Below are positions 1-9,471 of a DNA stretch of 64,000 nucleotides, one piece after another. The DNA comes from Pyrrhosoma nymphula (lineage: Eukaryota; Arthropoda; Insecta; Odonata; Coenagrionidae). A program made the position numbers and the translations under genes. The stretch lies in contig OY754331.1 of the NCBI GenBank assembly GCA_963573305.1, positions 68,437,275 through 68,501,274 of the forward strand, written 5' to 3'. The notes beneath the pieces are model-generated. The model ran no database searches and was not told the DNA's origin. It saw only the letters and a list, made by a program, of their open reading frames with translations. The number at the start of each line of letters is the position of its first letter. Within the stretch, counting starts at the first letter, position 1.

Positions 1-21
1 TTTTGTATATTTCGAGTTATA

Positions 22-247
22 AAGGCCGTTTTACACGGGGCACGAAATTGCACAACTTCAAACTGCATTTTTTTCTCAATCGGGCGTGCAATCATTTTCG
101 AATATGAGCAGAGGCTATTTTGCCATCTCGCGTTCATGCATTCGCGCATGTGTTCTTGCAATTCACGGCTTTACACGATGCAATTTGAAATGAACGTTCG
201 TACGTACATCAGATTGTGCAATTACGTGCCCCGTGTAAAACGGGCTT
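22..247 (+). mobile_element. MITE with long terminal inverted repeats (family 1), unit A copy
   Basis: Starts GGCCGTTTTACACGGGGCAC and ends with the inverted form; about 225 bp. Unit B at 48,692-48,730 shows the empty site, reading straight from TATATTTCGGGTATA into CGGGTTAAT, so it inserted after the duplication. The flanks suggest a TAA or TTAA target duplication. A relative in opposite orientation is at 63,571-63,794. No coding capacity. Confidence 0.85.
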
Positions 248-249
248 AA

Positions 250-1440
250 CGGGTTAATATTTCATTCCCTACTGTTTTTAGGCATGTCTTCTTCTCCACT
301 CGTGAATTCTCTCTAATCTAATCCGGTTCTGACTTCACTTTCACCAACTGGAGCCTGTTTCTCAATGCTACAAGTTAAAAGAGTATTCACTTGTTACTTC
401 TATAGTTCGTTTCTCAAACGTACAAGTCCACAGATCACAAGCCCATTTCACAAGTATCAAGTGTTTATTCACAAGTGAATGAACCACCATGGTTACGACA
501 CATTCTGTTTCTCAAACCGACTTGTAAATTTCAAGTACTTGTAACTTGCAAGGAAATTTCTACTCCGACGTTAGTAAATTGGTAGTATTAACTGGGGAAA
601 CAAATGAAAAGCGGCTTGCGATCTCCTTTTCTCAACTAATGCAATAATGACGAATGAGGTATCAGTAGATAAGATTTTTTACCAACTTCTGACATAACAT
701 GCTCAGTTTACGTTAAAACGCATGTTTTGTTTATAATTTAAGTGAAAAGAAAAATCTTTTATACTAAAGCGTAACGAAACAAGAACACCCCCGCGGAGAC
801 TTTGTGAATGAACAACTAACAAGAAAGATTTATTACCGACATGAGACATGCATGTTGCTTTTAATCGTACAATTTAAAACCGATCTCAATTGATAAAGAA
901 TAAAGCAGTGGATCAAGGTGTGTAGGTTGAATATTCGAAAGTTTCGCGCGAGTTTACTGGGATTATTTATTACTATTTAACAATATCCTAACATGTCATG
1001 TCAAGTCATTAGTTTATACATTGAGAGGTAAAAATGCAGAGCATAAGTATCCCTATTAAAATGACAAATCGCTATTAAATATTCTGCCTTGTAGGTACTG
1101 ACAAGGGGAGGCTGCGTACGTTGATCAGCCTTTTTTAAAGCCGTCATTTTTGTGTGATGCAGGATATGCAATTCCTACGCTAATGTATCGTGGTTTTTCC
1201 TGGACACGCCCTAGTTATGTCCTACGTCCTTGATGTACCATGTTTCTCTGTTTCTACTATTTTAATTACGATTATCACCCTAAAGGCTGCATTCAGCTTT
1301 CTGCGAGAGCAGCAAATAAATGAGTAAATGCTGATTGTTATCGATAATATAGTTTTATAATTTTGTAAATACATTAGTACTGAGGTCATTGGAAGGATTA
1401 AACCAAGTCCCGCACGGTCCGTCTGTTATTTGATGTACCT
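250..1440. other. AT-rich flank with an ACAAGT-rich repeat
   Basis: No gene seen. Between about 345 and 580 there are many ACAAGT/ACTTGT words and the phrase GCCTGTTTCTCAA; a related repeat in opposite orientation is at 50,440-50,585 (…GAGTAACAGGCCCC). It is probably an old MITE. A TATCGATA word lies at about 1,340. Confidence 0.5.
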
Positions 1441-1880
1441 GAACTTTTTTTCGCTGGTTTGAAGCAAGTTTCTCTCGCAATTTTTCTAAATCCTAGATTA
1501 TTCAATGTAGTTTCATATTCGTACCTGGGAAATTCTTATACCGAATGTCATTGTTCGCTGCTTTCATCTCTTCAGAGTGATGAATATGTAGGTAAAAGAA
1601 GCAGCTGGTGTTGTTGTATGTTAGATTGGAGAGTTTATACAGGATTGACAGATTATGAAATAAGCGGTCCATCACCTTTCAAGTGTAGCTATCTGCCGTC
1701 CAGTTTTCAAAACTGGAGGCACGGAGGCTAGTGAAATGAAAAAAAGTGTGCTGAAGTTACTGTACGAAGTTACATAATTCGTTGGGAAAATCACTCGTAA
1801 CTCCCATCAAAATCAAAGAGGAAATAACATTTACGTCGTTTAGATTCGAGCTAGTAACCTTCGTTACCAAATATCCGTAC
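1440..1880 (+). repeat. Conserved downstream block shared with unit B
   Basis: Aligns with 49,650-50,110 at roughly 80-85% by eye, including TGTCATTGTTCGCTGCTTTC and GTAGGTAAAAGAAGCAGCTG. Reading frames in both copies are broken at different places, so I regard it as non-coding flank. Confidence 0.7.
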
Positions 1881-2029
1881 GTTGCCCACCACACCAACTC
1901 TTTGTCGGCGAATTTGCATTCCCTTGGCTTGTAATATAGTACAGGATAGATAGTGTTATTTTCACTCCAACCCGAAAATTTTGTAATTACTAAAACTTTT
2001 CTTGACCAGTATGTTCATACACCCCTGGA

Positions 2030-2290
2030 GGTGTCGTGAAAAAAGTCCCACTCGTTCCCAGGTGGGATAACCGAAATATCCTGGAATTTCTGGAATGTCC
2101 CTGGAACTTGGATTTACAACTAAAAATGTACCTATATTCGTGGGAATTTTTTTGTTTGGCTTCAAATCTACCTCCGATGATGTTAAAAATAGGTATTTTA
2201 GTTCCCTGTCAAATTCAAAATCCCTGGAATTTTAGTCCCCTGTCAAAATCCCTGGAATTACTTGAAATAACCCCGGAATCGGCGTAGATT
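2030..2290 (+). repeat. Degenerate array of TCCCTGGAAT-type words
   Basis: The words CCTGGAATTT, CCCTGGAAC, TCCCTGTCAAA and CCCTGGAATTAC recur about every 15-40 bases. Such decayed CCCTGGAAT arrays are common in arthropod genomes. Not seen in unit B. Confidence 0.55.
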
Positions 2291-2319
2291 CGTGAAAAAT
2301 AGGTGTATTATGCTAATCT

Positions 2320-3499
2320 TTATTCCTTTCTGTTGAGATTATAGTGATAGCGATACGCTAAACCATGTTTCAAATTGTGATACATGCAATCCGCTAGGTA
2401 CAATTATTCTTTGGACCTCTTTGGTCGATTTCGCCCGAAGCACCCATTGATTTGACGATGCGGCTAGAATTTCAGGGGGCGGGAGGGGGGAAAGTTAAAA
2501 AAAAGCTTTAAAAATTGTGTCAACGAGCTAGACATGGGTTTTAGGTGTCGATTTCATATGATTCGGACTCAATAAATTCATTTGCAGCCTTAATTTATCT
2601 CTCTGACGACCGGAAGTCTATTTATCGCCGCCATATTGGAAAATGGCGGCCTGGATGCGTGATAAGCCCCCGGTAGCCCCCAACATGGGCATGTTGCCCA
2701 TGTTGGGGGTCTTTTCCGGAGTTTCCGGGGTCGCTGAATGCGTCTGTGGCACCAAAATACACTTTTTGATCAATCCAATTGTTTTTGCGGTTTGCACTTA
2801 GTATTGAAATTTGAAGGAAATCGCGAGTATTTTTGAGAAAACCACAGGCCTACTTTTCCAGCCGATATTTTCTTCGCCCTGGTCAAAACCAGACGGCAAT
2901 GCTGTGAAGTTATTTCCACGATTCGATTGGATGACGCATTAATCCCTGTTTGGTGCATTTGATCAATCACTAATTTCCATCTACTTCTTCCGTAACAGGA
3001 TAAATCCATATAGAGAGGTAATGGGAGCTCAAGGATCTTCTTATGGCGAACAATTTCTCCTTTCGGTACTTTGGAGTGGGATTTTAACATTATTAATTGA
3101 CAGGTTATGAGGACTGGCTTGGTGGCGTCACACTTCATCATTACCGAAGACCCATTAGTTAAGGTATTCACTGCTGCAAGTAGAGTCCCCGGGACGCTCT
3201 TCTCATCGCAATGCTTTAGAAACCTACTATCAAAATTTACTTTTGAATCTAATATAGTCCTTCATGCCTATAGGGGTTGTGCAGGACCGTGTCGCGGGGC
3301 GAACACTGTTGTTATTGCCCCCATCTTTTTCTGAACAATTACTCTGGAAAACAGTATTTTCTGTCTTTTTCCCAGAGACGATAATAAAGTCTCAAATGTT
3401 CACACCGTCACACACCGTCCATACACTGTCTACTATAGTACATAAATATCCTCTGGAAAATATTTATTTTATTAGTGATGAATTTTTCATCGCCGTAGG
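2320..3499. other. Intergenic, with a 33-bp perfect palindrome
   Basis: No gene recognised. At 2,677-2,709 arms of 15 bp (CCCCCAACATGGGCA) flank a 3-base loop, just right of CCGCCATATTGGAAAATGGCGG (about 2,628-2,649). The minus-strand frame at 2,770-3,171 (133 codons) matches nothing I know. Confidence 0.5.
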
Positions 3500-3745
3500 T
3501 TATGTCATCATAAATTTTGGAAATAGATACTTTTCTGGAACATAATCTAATATCTGGTTTTCGATGAAAATTTTGGTTCTAATCGGAAGGCTTCCTAGGA
3601 ATTCCATTATTTTAGGTTTTGTTATGGAGATTTTCAGGTTATATGTTTTCAGTTGATCAGCTGTTGAAATATGTGAACCGCTAACTGTAATATCTTCTCT
3701 ATCTTGTGTTATAATCCGGGTATCTGCGAATAGCATTCTGTTCAA
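3500..3745 (-). pseudogene. Non-LTR retrotransposon reverse transcriptase remnant
   Basis: The frame contains MLFADTRIITQDRED, then KTYNLKISITKPKIMEF and PIRTKIFIENQIL. This matches the palm region after the YADD box of endonuclease-reverse transcriptases of non-LTR elements, where the family reads roughly (Y/F)ADD, then YNLKIS.KTK.MAF, then KI.I. The second Asp of the active site is Thr here, and the frame breaks down on both sides, so it is a dead fragment. Not found in unit B. Confidence 0.7.
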
Positions 3746-4190
3746 GTACTGGGAAAATGCTATTAGGTATATATAGATAGAAGTAGATTACGGGGTACTT
3801 CTTCAGCAACAACCATTAGTTCTTAGATTCATATTAAATATTAGGAAGCGTCAAATAAAAAATGCTGAACGAATCGTTAACTTAAGGTACGTTAAAAGAA
3901 TAAGATTAGGTATATGGTACGTATTTTATTTATCAGCTGAATCTGGTTTTTAGAGAATGTGTCACGGAATCATGGTGTTTAGAATTGAATCTTAGAAATA
4001 ATCTAGGTACAAGCCTTTGATTGAAAAGCGGAGTTTTCCTAAATATTTCGTCGTCATGTTATATTCTGCCTCATCTTCAACTTTTTCTTAAGATTCTTGT
4101 TCTTTTGTTTTGCGAATTCTATTCTCAGTTTTTGGCTTAAAATTATTCATGCATCCAATTAAATCCTCGATCATGATTTCAGCCTGACCC
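3746..4190. other. No feature seen
   Basis: AT-rich DNA with stops in all frames; nothing recognisable. Confidence 0.4.
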
Positions 4191-4229
4191 TGAGATGCTC
4201 CAAGAATGGAAGTAATCAGGGTATGCCCT

Positions 4230-4440
4230 CCAAAATACCGCAGGGGAGAGGGACGCCTCAGTAGCTTAACTGGCTGAAGTACTCGGCGCTATATCGAGGA
4301 AGGCGCTATATCGAGGGGTCCGGGTCCCGGTTAAGGCGAATGATGTTTCCTCTGCGGAATTTCGAACTTACGTTTACTTGCGGGTGACTCCGTGAAGTTA
4401 ATATCGTGGGTAGTCCTGGTATACATAAAATTCGAGGGTA
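4230..4440 (+). mobile_element. tRNA-derived SINE-like sequence
   Basis: Contains an A-box-like TAGCTTAACTGGCTGAAG and a B-box-like GGGTCCGGGTCCCGGTTAAG about 50 bases later, the spacing of an internal RNA polymerase III promoter. A short duplication (GGCGCTATATCGAGG twice) sits between the boxes. There is no cloverleaf good enough for a working tRNA. Confidence 0.5.
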
Positions 4441-5970
4441 AACTTTGTTGGCGGATCTAAATGTTCATAGTCACTTTATTTTCTCTGAGCTATTAATCCC
4501 CATTGTGAGGAACATGAAAACGCTAAGAACACTTCTAGCATCCCAATGAGTACCCTAAGTAAAGAGTTAAGTGGCGTTGAGGTATTCCAGCAGACCATCA
4601 CATCTGTATAAACCGTATATAAAAATGTATATCCCCATTTACATCTATTATACTCCATAGCACTCTTTCCAATACAACACTCCCAAAGCAAAGAGAGAGG
4701 TTGTCCCTCTTTTTATATTTTTTTGTATTCCTGCCGATTTTAAAGTGATGAATGTTTGGTGGTTCTGGCTCTCGCCTCTCACCCATTCAAATATGAATGT
4801 GGGAAGAACAGTTTTGCGTAACTAGTGGAGCTTTACAGTTTTTGGGAAGAAAATTTTATCGGTTTTCTGTACTGTTTGCGAGAGGTATCATGAAGAGAGT
4901 GCAGCTGTGTTCAGGCAGGTCTCTTGCTTCAATTTTTTTGCTCTTTTTCCGTCTCATTATTTTCGACACCCTTCACTCCCTTATCTTTTCTTTCTGAAAA
5001 TCTTTCTCAGCTGTCATTTTTAAAGCTTTTTTTTACGAGCTGTTTTGGCCTCAAGCTTTCGAAATTTATAATTTTGTCGGGCTGTACGGAGCCTTTACTG
5101 GATGTTCTATTTGGCCGGGTTGATGTTCTCTCTATTTCCTATTATCCAGACCCCCTGAAGTAAAATTGCGTCTTTTACCCAGGAATTCCATGTAAAATAT
5201 TGATGAACGGTAATATTTTTATTGACTTTGTATCTTATTTGTATGCGAAAAGTTCCGGATACATTCAGTTGAACTCCTAGTATTTGTTATGCAATTGACG
5301 TTAAAGTCAACAAATGTGAGCATAGATGAAATTGTAAATTGTACATGGCACTTATAATGGAAAAAAATGGATTTACTTTTTTATTTAGGAAAATAAGCCC
5401 TGCAAAATGTTGTCTTTTATCCTATAAAACTCATTTCTTCTCGTTTATTTAATTAGTAAGGGTGGCAGTATGTCTTATAGCATTCTAAGATCCTGTCGTG
5501 GGAAGTTATTTGTGTAATTCATTGAGTATTTCATCATCCGATTCCCGAAAAAGCTGAACAATCATGAACAAAAGGGATGATTTGTTTTACGATTGCCTTG
5601 ACAGCCGGCTGCGGGCAATCTGTTAAATGCTGAATTTCTTTATTCTGATTTTTTATTATGGAAGTTTAATTTTTAAAATATTATTTGAATGCAGTGGGGA
5701 TAATCTTCTGTGAAAGGAGTGAAAGTACTTAGAGTATTATTAATGCTATACTAATGTTTTCCGATTGGACGATGCTCGATTTAATCCCGGGCAAGTCAAT
5801 TATGAATGTTTCTTATTTTCATTGCGAATTACCCTACATTGGTGCTCACTTTGACTTCATTCCTGTTGGAACCGTACTCAAATGATGAGTTACCACCGCA
5901 TCTCATGACCTGCGTTGGTTTGCGATGGTATCTTAGTGGGCGTAGTGGCCATATCCTTACGAAGCCTCGT
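4441..5970. other. Intergenic, no feature seen
   Basis: T-rich and AT-rich sequence without coding signs; frames are short and of low complexity. Confidence 0.4.
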
Positions 5971-5971
5971 G

Positions 5972-7460
5972 CAGCAATCAATTCTGAGTATCTATCATTG
6001 GCAAAAAATATATTGTGATAAATAACCTTACGTTCTTGGTTATTTTCTTCAACCTACGACGTTAGGCTTACAACCATCGTACTCCAATATTACCTCCAGT
6101 AACAATGCTCTTTATACCACGTTTATATTAGTTCGGTTTCCGTCATGTCTGTCTGTCTGTCCGGGTGGAATATTGCAACCGAGTTTACACTAAATTCCCG
6201 ATCAGCTAGAAACTTGAAATTTTAACCATAGCTCCGAAGTGGATGAAAATGCAATATTAGCTATCTATTATAACAATTAATTGATTAATCAATAAACAAT
6301 TAATTAATTAACGTATTTCCTGATGTGCTAGTAGAGGCTTATACTTTTAACCATAGCTCAGAAGTGGATGACAATGCAAATTTAGCTACATGTTATAACA
6401 ATTAATTAATTATTTAAATTCCACACACTGCCAGCTGAACAGAATCTGAAATACATCGGGGATTTCCTATGTGTCCCTATCAGGGTCTCATCAAGATGTA
6501 TAGAATCGATTGGAAACTTTCACCCGGGCATAATACTAAAAAGAAGAGATTAATTTATTAAATAAAAACGTTTTTAATGTACAACGTTTTTAAAATGGAT
6601 TAAAAATGTATAAAATAATTTTCCCTGGGCCCTTCTAAATTTTTTAGGGTGAAGTTTTAGTGGCTATGGAGATATTTGTAAGACTTGAAGAGAAAAAACG
6701 TGGGGCGCAGGCAGTAGATAGTCCGGATGAATTCACAACCAATTTCAGTGCATTGCAAATGGTATTAATTGTGGGAGTTTGCTCAGCGACACCTGGTCCC
6801 CTTACTCCTCCTTAATTATCATGGGTTCCCTACGCCCCGCGTTTTTCTCTTTAAGTCTTACAAATATCTCCATAGCCACTAAAAATTCACCCTCAAAAAT
6901 TTAGAAGGACCCAGGGAAAATTATTTTATGCATTTTTAATCCGTTTTAAAAACGTGGTATATTAAAAAAAATTTTATATTTAATTAATTATTTTATAAAC
7001 ACATCACTAAGGAACCAAGGACTCTTTGGCAATTGATTGACAAAACATTTTAGTAAATAACAAAATTAAAGTGATTTCAATTAGAATTATTAACCCAAGA
7101 ACTTCCTGTTAACCAACTTAACATGCGACAGTTAACCTACCGATAGTTCATTATACTTTTCGAACTTCGAAGCCGTAGATGATACTGTGGTTCGTCTTCA
7201 TCAGTCATCTTGTGGGCATCATCCAACTGACGTCCAGCAATGAATTCTAAGTATCTATTCCTGGCTAAAATATACTGTGATAAATTGTCTTAATTTTTTT
7301 ATTCTTCTCTCCAACCCAGGACTAATCGTTGACAACCTATATCCTAATATATCTCCTCTGGTAACAATGTTCTTTTTTGTAAACACTTCGCTGAGGAACC
7401 AAGAACTCTATGACAATTGACTGACAACATATGTTAACAAATAAACAAACAAAATTAATT
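5972..7460 (+). repeat. Tandem ~225-bp repeat, first copy split by an insertion
   Basis: 5,972-6,116 aligns with 7,235-7,376 and 6,993-7,080 aligns with 7,378-7,460. Two neighbouring copies of one unit are therefore present, the left one interrupted between 6,117 and 6,991. The unit contains AATTCTRAGTATCTAT and CCTCCRGTAACAATG. Confidence 0.7.
6117..6997. mobile_element. Insertion with a 125-bp inverted repeat core
   Basis: Interrupts the tandem repeat; TTTATA occurs on both sides (6,111-6,116 and 6,992-6,997) as the likely target duplication. Inside, arms 6,581-6,707 and 6,833-6,955 are inverted copies at roughly 90% identity around a 125-bp centre. A GTCT microsatellite is at about 6,147 and two TTTTAACCATAGCTC repeats are near 6,220 and 6,345. 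No coding frame; a non-autonomous foldback DNA transposon is likely. Confidence 0.65.
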
Positions 7461-8190
7461 TGAGTCTTTTAACCGGGATCTGCCGGTTCAGAAACTCGAA
7501 ATTAGACAATCCTTTCTAGACCATATTGCCTTGCTTGGTGTGTGCGAAATAGAGCGTACCACAAGCACAATGATAGTGAGAAAGTAGGGTACGCGTGAAG
7601 GATGCGAGTGGCATTAGGGGATCCACCTTTGACAGGGAGAACCCTTTTAAGGGCCTCGCGAATCCTGAATAGGCGTCGGTCCGACAATAGGTTGCCATGG
7701 ATTATTAATTAGGTTTCTTAAGTTGAAGTCCGACGGTCTAAAGACAACAGAACAACTGTCTTTCTTCCCCTTGCCTTCTCCATATAACTGCATCAATTGT
7801 GGACAGTGCTCGTTTGTTTCGGGCCAGAGGGAGTGTATGCTTGGCTCAAATAGTCATTCACCTTTGGGGACGCTGGATATACCCTTAAAAAAATCTTACC
7901 CAAAAACTGCTCCATAACTGAAGAGCAGGCGATCAGTTTTTTTAACACTTACCAGTTACTGATGACAATTCACCAGCTAAGAAAATTTGATCAGTTTTTG
8001 AAACACCATTTAGTAACTCGTTAGAAGATTAATTAGTTATTGGTAAAGGTTCTCCAATTACCGGCGAGAAAGTTAAGTTTCCTATTGCTGGTGAGAAAAT
8101 CTGATCATTTCTTTGAAACACCTATCATTACTGGTGGAAATTGACCAAGAACTGATGGATTTCACTTGTCTTTTTTCGTAAGGGATGGCC
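7461..8190. other. Intergenic, no gene recognised
   Basis: Overlapping minus frames at 7,502-7,698 are chance frames in a more GC-rich patch. Nothing recognisable. Confidence 0.4.
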
Positions 8191-8194
8191 TAGC

Positions 8195-8425
8195 ATCAAT
8201 CCTGTATTTGAGTTCTATAGACTTCCAAACCCCTTGACGATTCTAACTAAATTTTCCTTACATGTTACTTAGGACCTAGAAAAATTAATCGGCTATTAGA
8301 AAGGCCTAAGGACCCCAGGGAGCCTCTTTTTCAACCAACTTTTACTTTCACAAGAAAAGAATTGGATTCTCTGCAAAGGTTTTTTTCTTTCATTTTTAAT
8401 GACTTGCTTTCATGATTTAGGCTTG
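8195..8425 (+). repeat. Block shared with unit B (52,172-52,395)
   Basis: Begins CTATAGACTTCCAAACCCCTTG in both units and runs about 220 bp at roughly 80-85% identity. Non-coding flank of the duplication. Confidence 0.75.
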
Positions 8426-8564
8426 AAATTTAAAGTTTTGAATGAATGAAAGAAGCAATTGTTTTTGTGATGATTCCTCTTCATGAACTTTTTTTATTAT
8501 GTAATTTTTATCTTCTTTCAGGAGATATAGGTCTATTAATTTGTAAATTATTTATTCTCTTTTT

Positions 8565-8625
8565 TCTTTTCCGACGTTTCGCATACAAAATGCGAATGCG
8601 AAAAATACAAAATGCGAAACTTCGG
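8565..8625. repeat. Imperfect GCGAAAC palindrome
   Basis: CGACGTTTCGCATACAAAATGCG faces ATACAAAATGCGAAACTTCG. It is AT-rich surrounding DNA without a gene; the 182-codon frame over it is low complexity. Confidence 0.5.
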
Positions 8626-8756
8626 CGTTATTTCTTTGGCTACAATGAAAATTATTGGGCGTATTGTACATCAGTTGAATATGGTTTACAATTTTGCTAC
8701 ATAGTTATATTAAAAAGTATAATATATACATGTGATTTATCAAGTTACCTCAGAGT

Positions 8757-8835
8757 AACGAAGGTATTATCAAACAATTCATCTAGCAGGAACAGAGAGT
8801 TCATGCTAGATGAATTGTTTGATAATACCTTCGTT
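8757..8835. repeat. Perfect 32-bp-arm hairpin
   Basis: The left arm 8,757-8,788 is the exact reverse complement of 8,804-8,835; the loop is 15 bases. Part of the same sequence (GCAACGAAGGTATCATCAAA) recurs once more at about 9,138-9,160. Absent from unit B. Confidence 0.9.
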
Positions 8836-9270
8836 GCTATTTATTCTTTGCTTGTCAATCGATGTAAATTTAGGTGCTTTAAAAAACAAAATAAAATTAA
8901 GTGTTGCTATAACGTATTAAACTATGATAAAATTACTTTATTTGACGATGTCTGTTTTTTTGTAATGTGGGCCATTTCTTTAAATAATTTTTAGATAGGT
9001 TGGGTTCTAAATCTATTATTTTTGAAAGTTGGATACGTGGTTATTTTGGAGTGCATTATCTGGGAGGGCACATAATTGAATTTTGGATTTTATTGAATAA
9101 TTGAAATTTACTACAATTGAAAAACAAACAATAAATAGCAACGAAGGTATCATCAAACAATTCTTAGTCAGTTTCTATCGTTTCTTTTCAACTCAGCTAG
9201 GTGAGCACGCACTTTTTCGAGTTTTTTCTTCTTGACTCTTCTCGAATTACTGCACGTAATCCTTTGGCGC

Positions 9271-9471
9271 TCAATTACCTTTAACCCGTTTCTTGAGTGC
9301 ATCTTCTCTCTTTTGTTTATCTTTCAATGCGTAAGATTTCTGGTAGAAGTTATAGAACAGGACGAACAGAATACCTAAAAAGGGAATGAGGGTGTACGTA
9401 AGAGGCTTGCTGTACGGGCAGTCGATCATCACTCCATATATATTCTGCGCCATCCCAATGATGAATTGCAA
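9271..9471 (-). CDS. Copy A: last coding exon and stop (residues 226-291)
   Basis: 201 bases including TGA at 9,273-9,271, with a TTCTTTCAG acceptor. It encodes LQFIIGMAQN, the last membrane segment (GILFVLFYNFY) and the charged cytosolic tail ending KKRVKGN. A TTTATT on the plus strand at 9,089-9,094 would be an AATAAA signal 177 bases past the stop, but it is not conserved in copy B. Confidence 0.95.
   Translation of the reverse strand: MQFIIGMAQNIYGVMIDCPYSKPLTYTLIPFLGILFVLFYNFYQKSYALKDKQKREDALKKRVKGN

Noticed and set aside
2770..3171. 133-codon minus-strand frame beside the reverse-transcriptase remnant
   Set aside because: Residues do not resemble the thumb or endonuclease regions expected after the polymerase; left unassigned.
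8446..8994. 182-codon plus-strand frame, the longest in the window
   Set aside because: Low-complexity Phe/Leu/Tyr/Asn content in AT-rich DNA, runs straight through a perfect hairpin, and has no counterpart in unit B.
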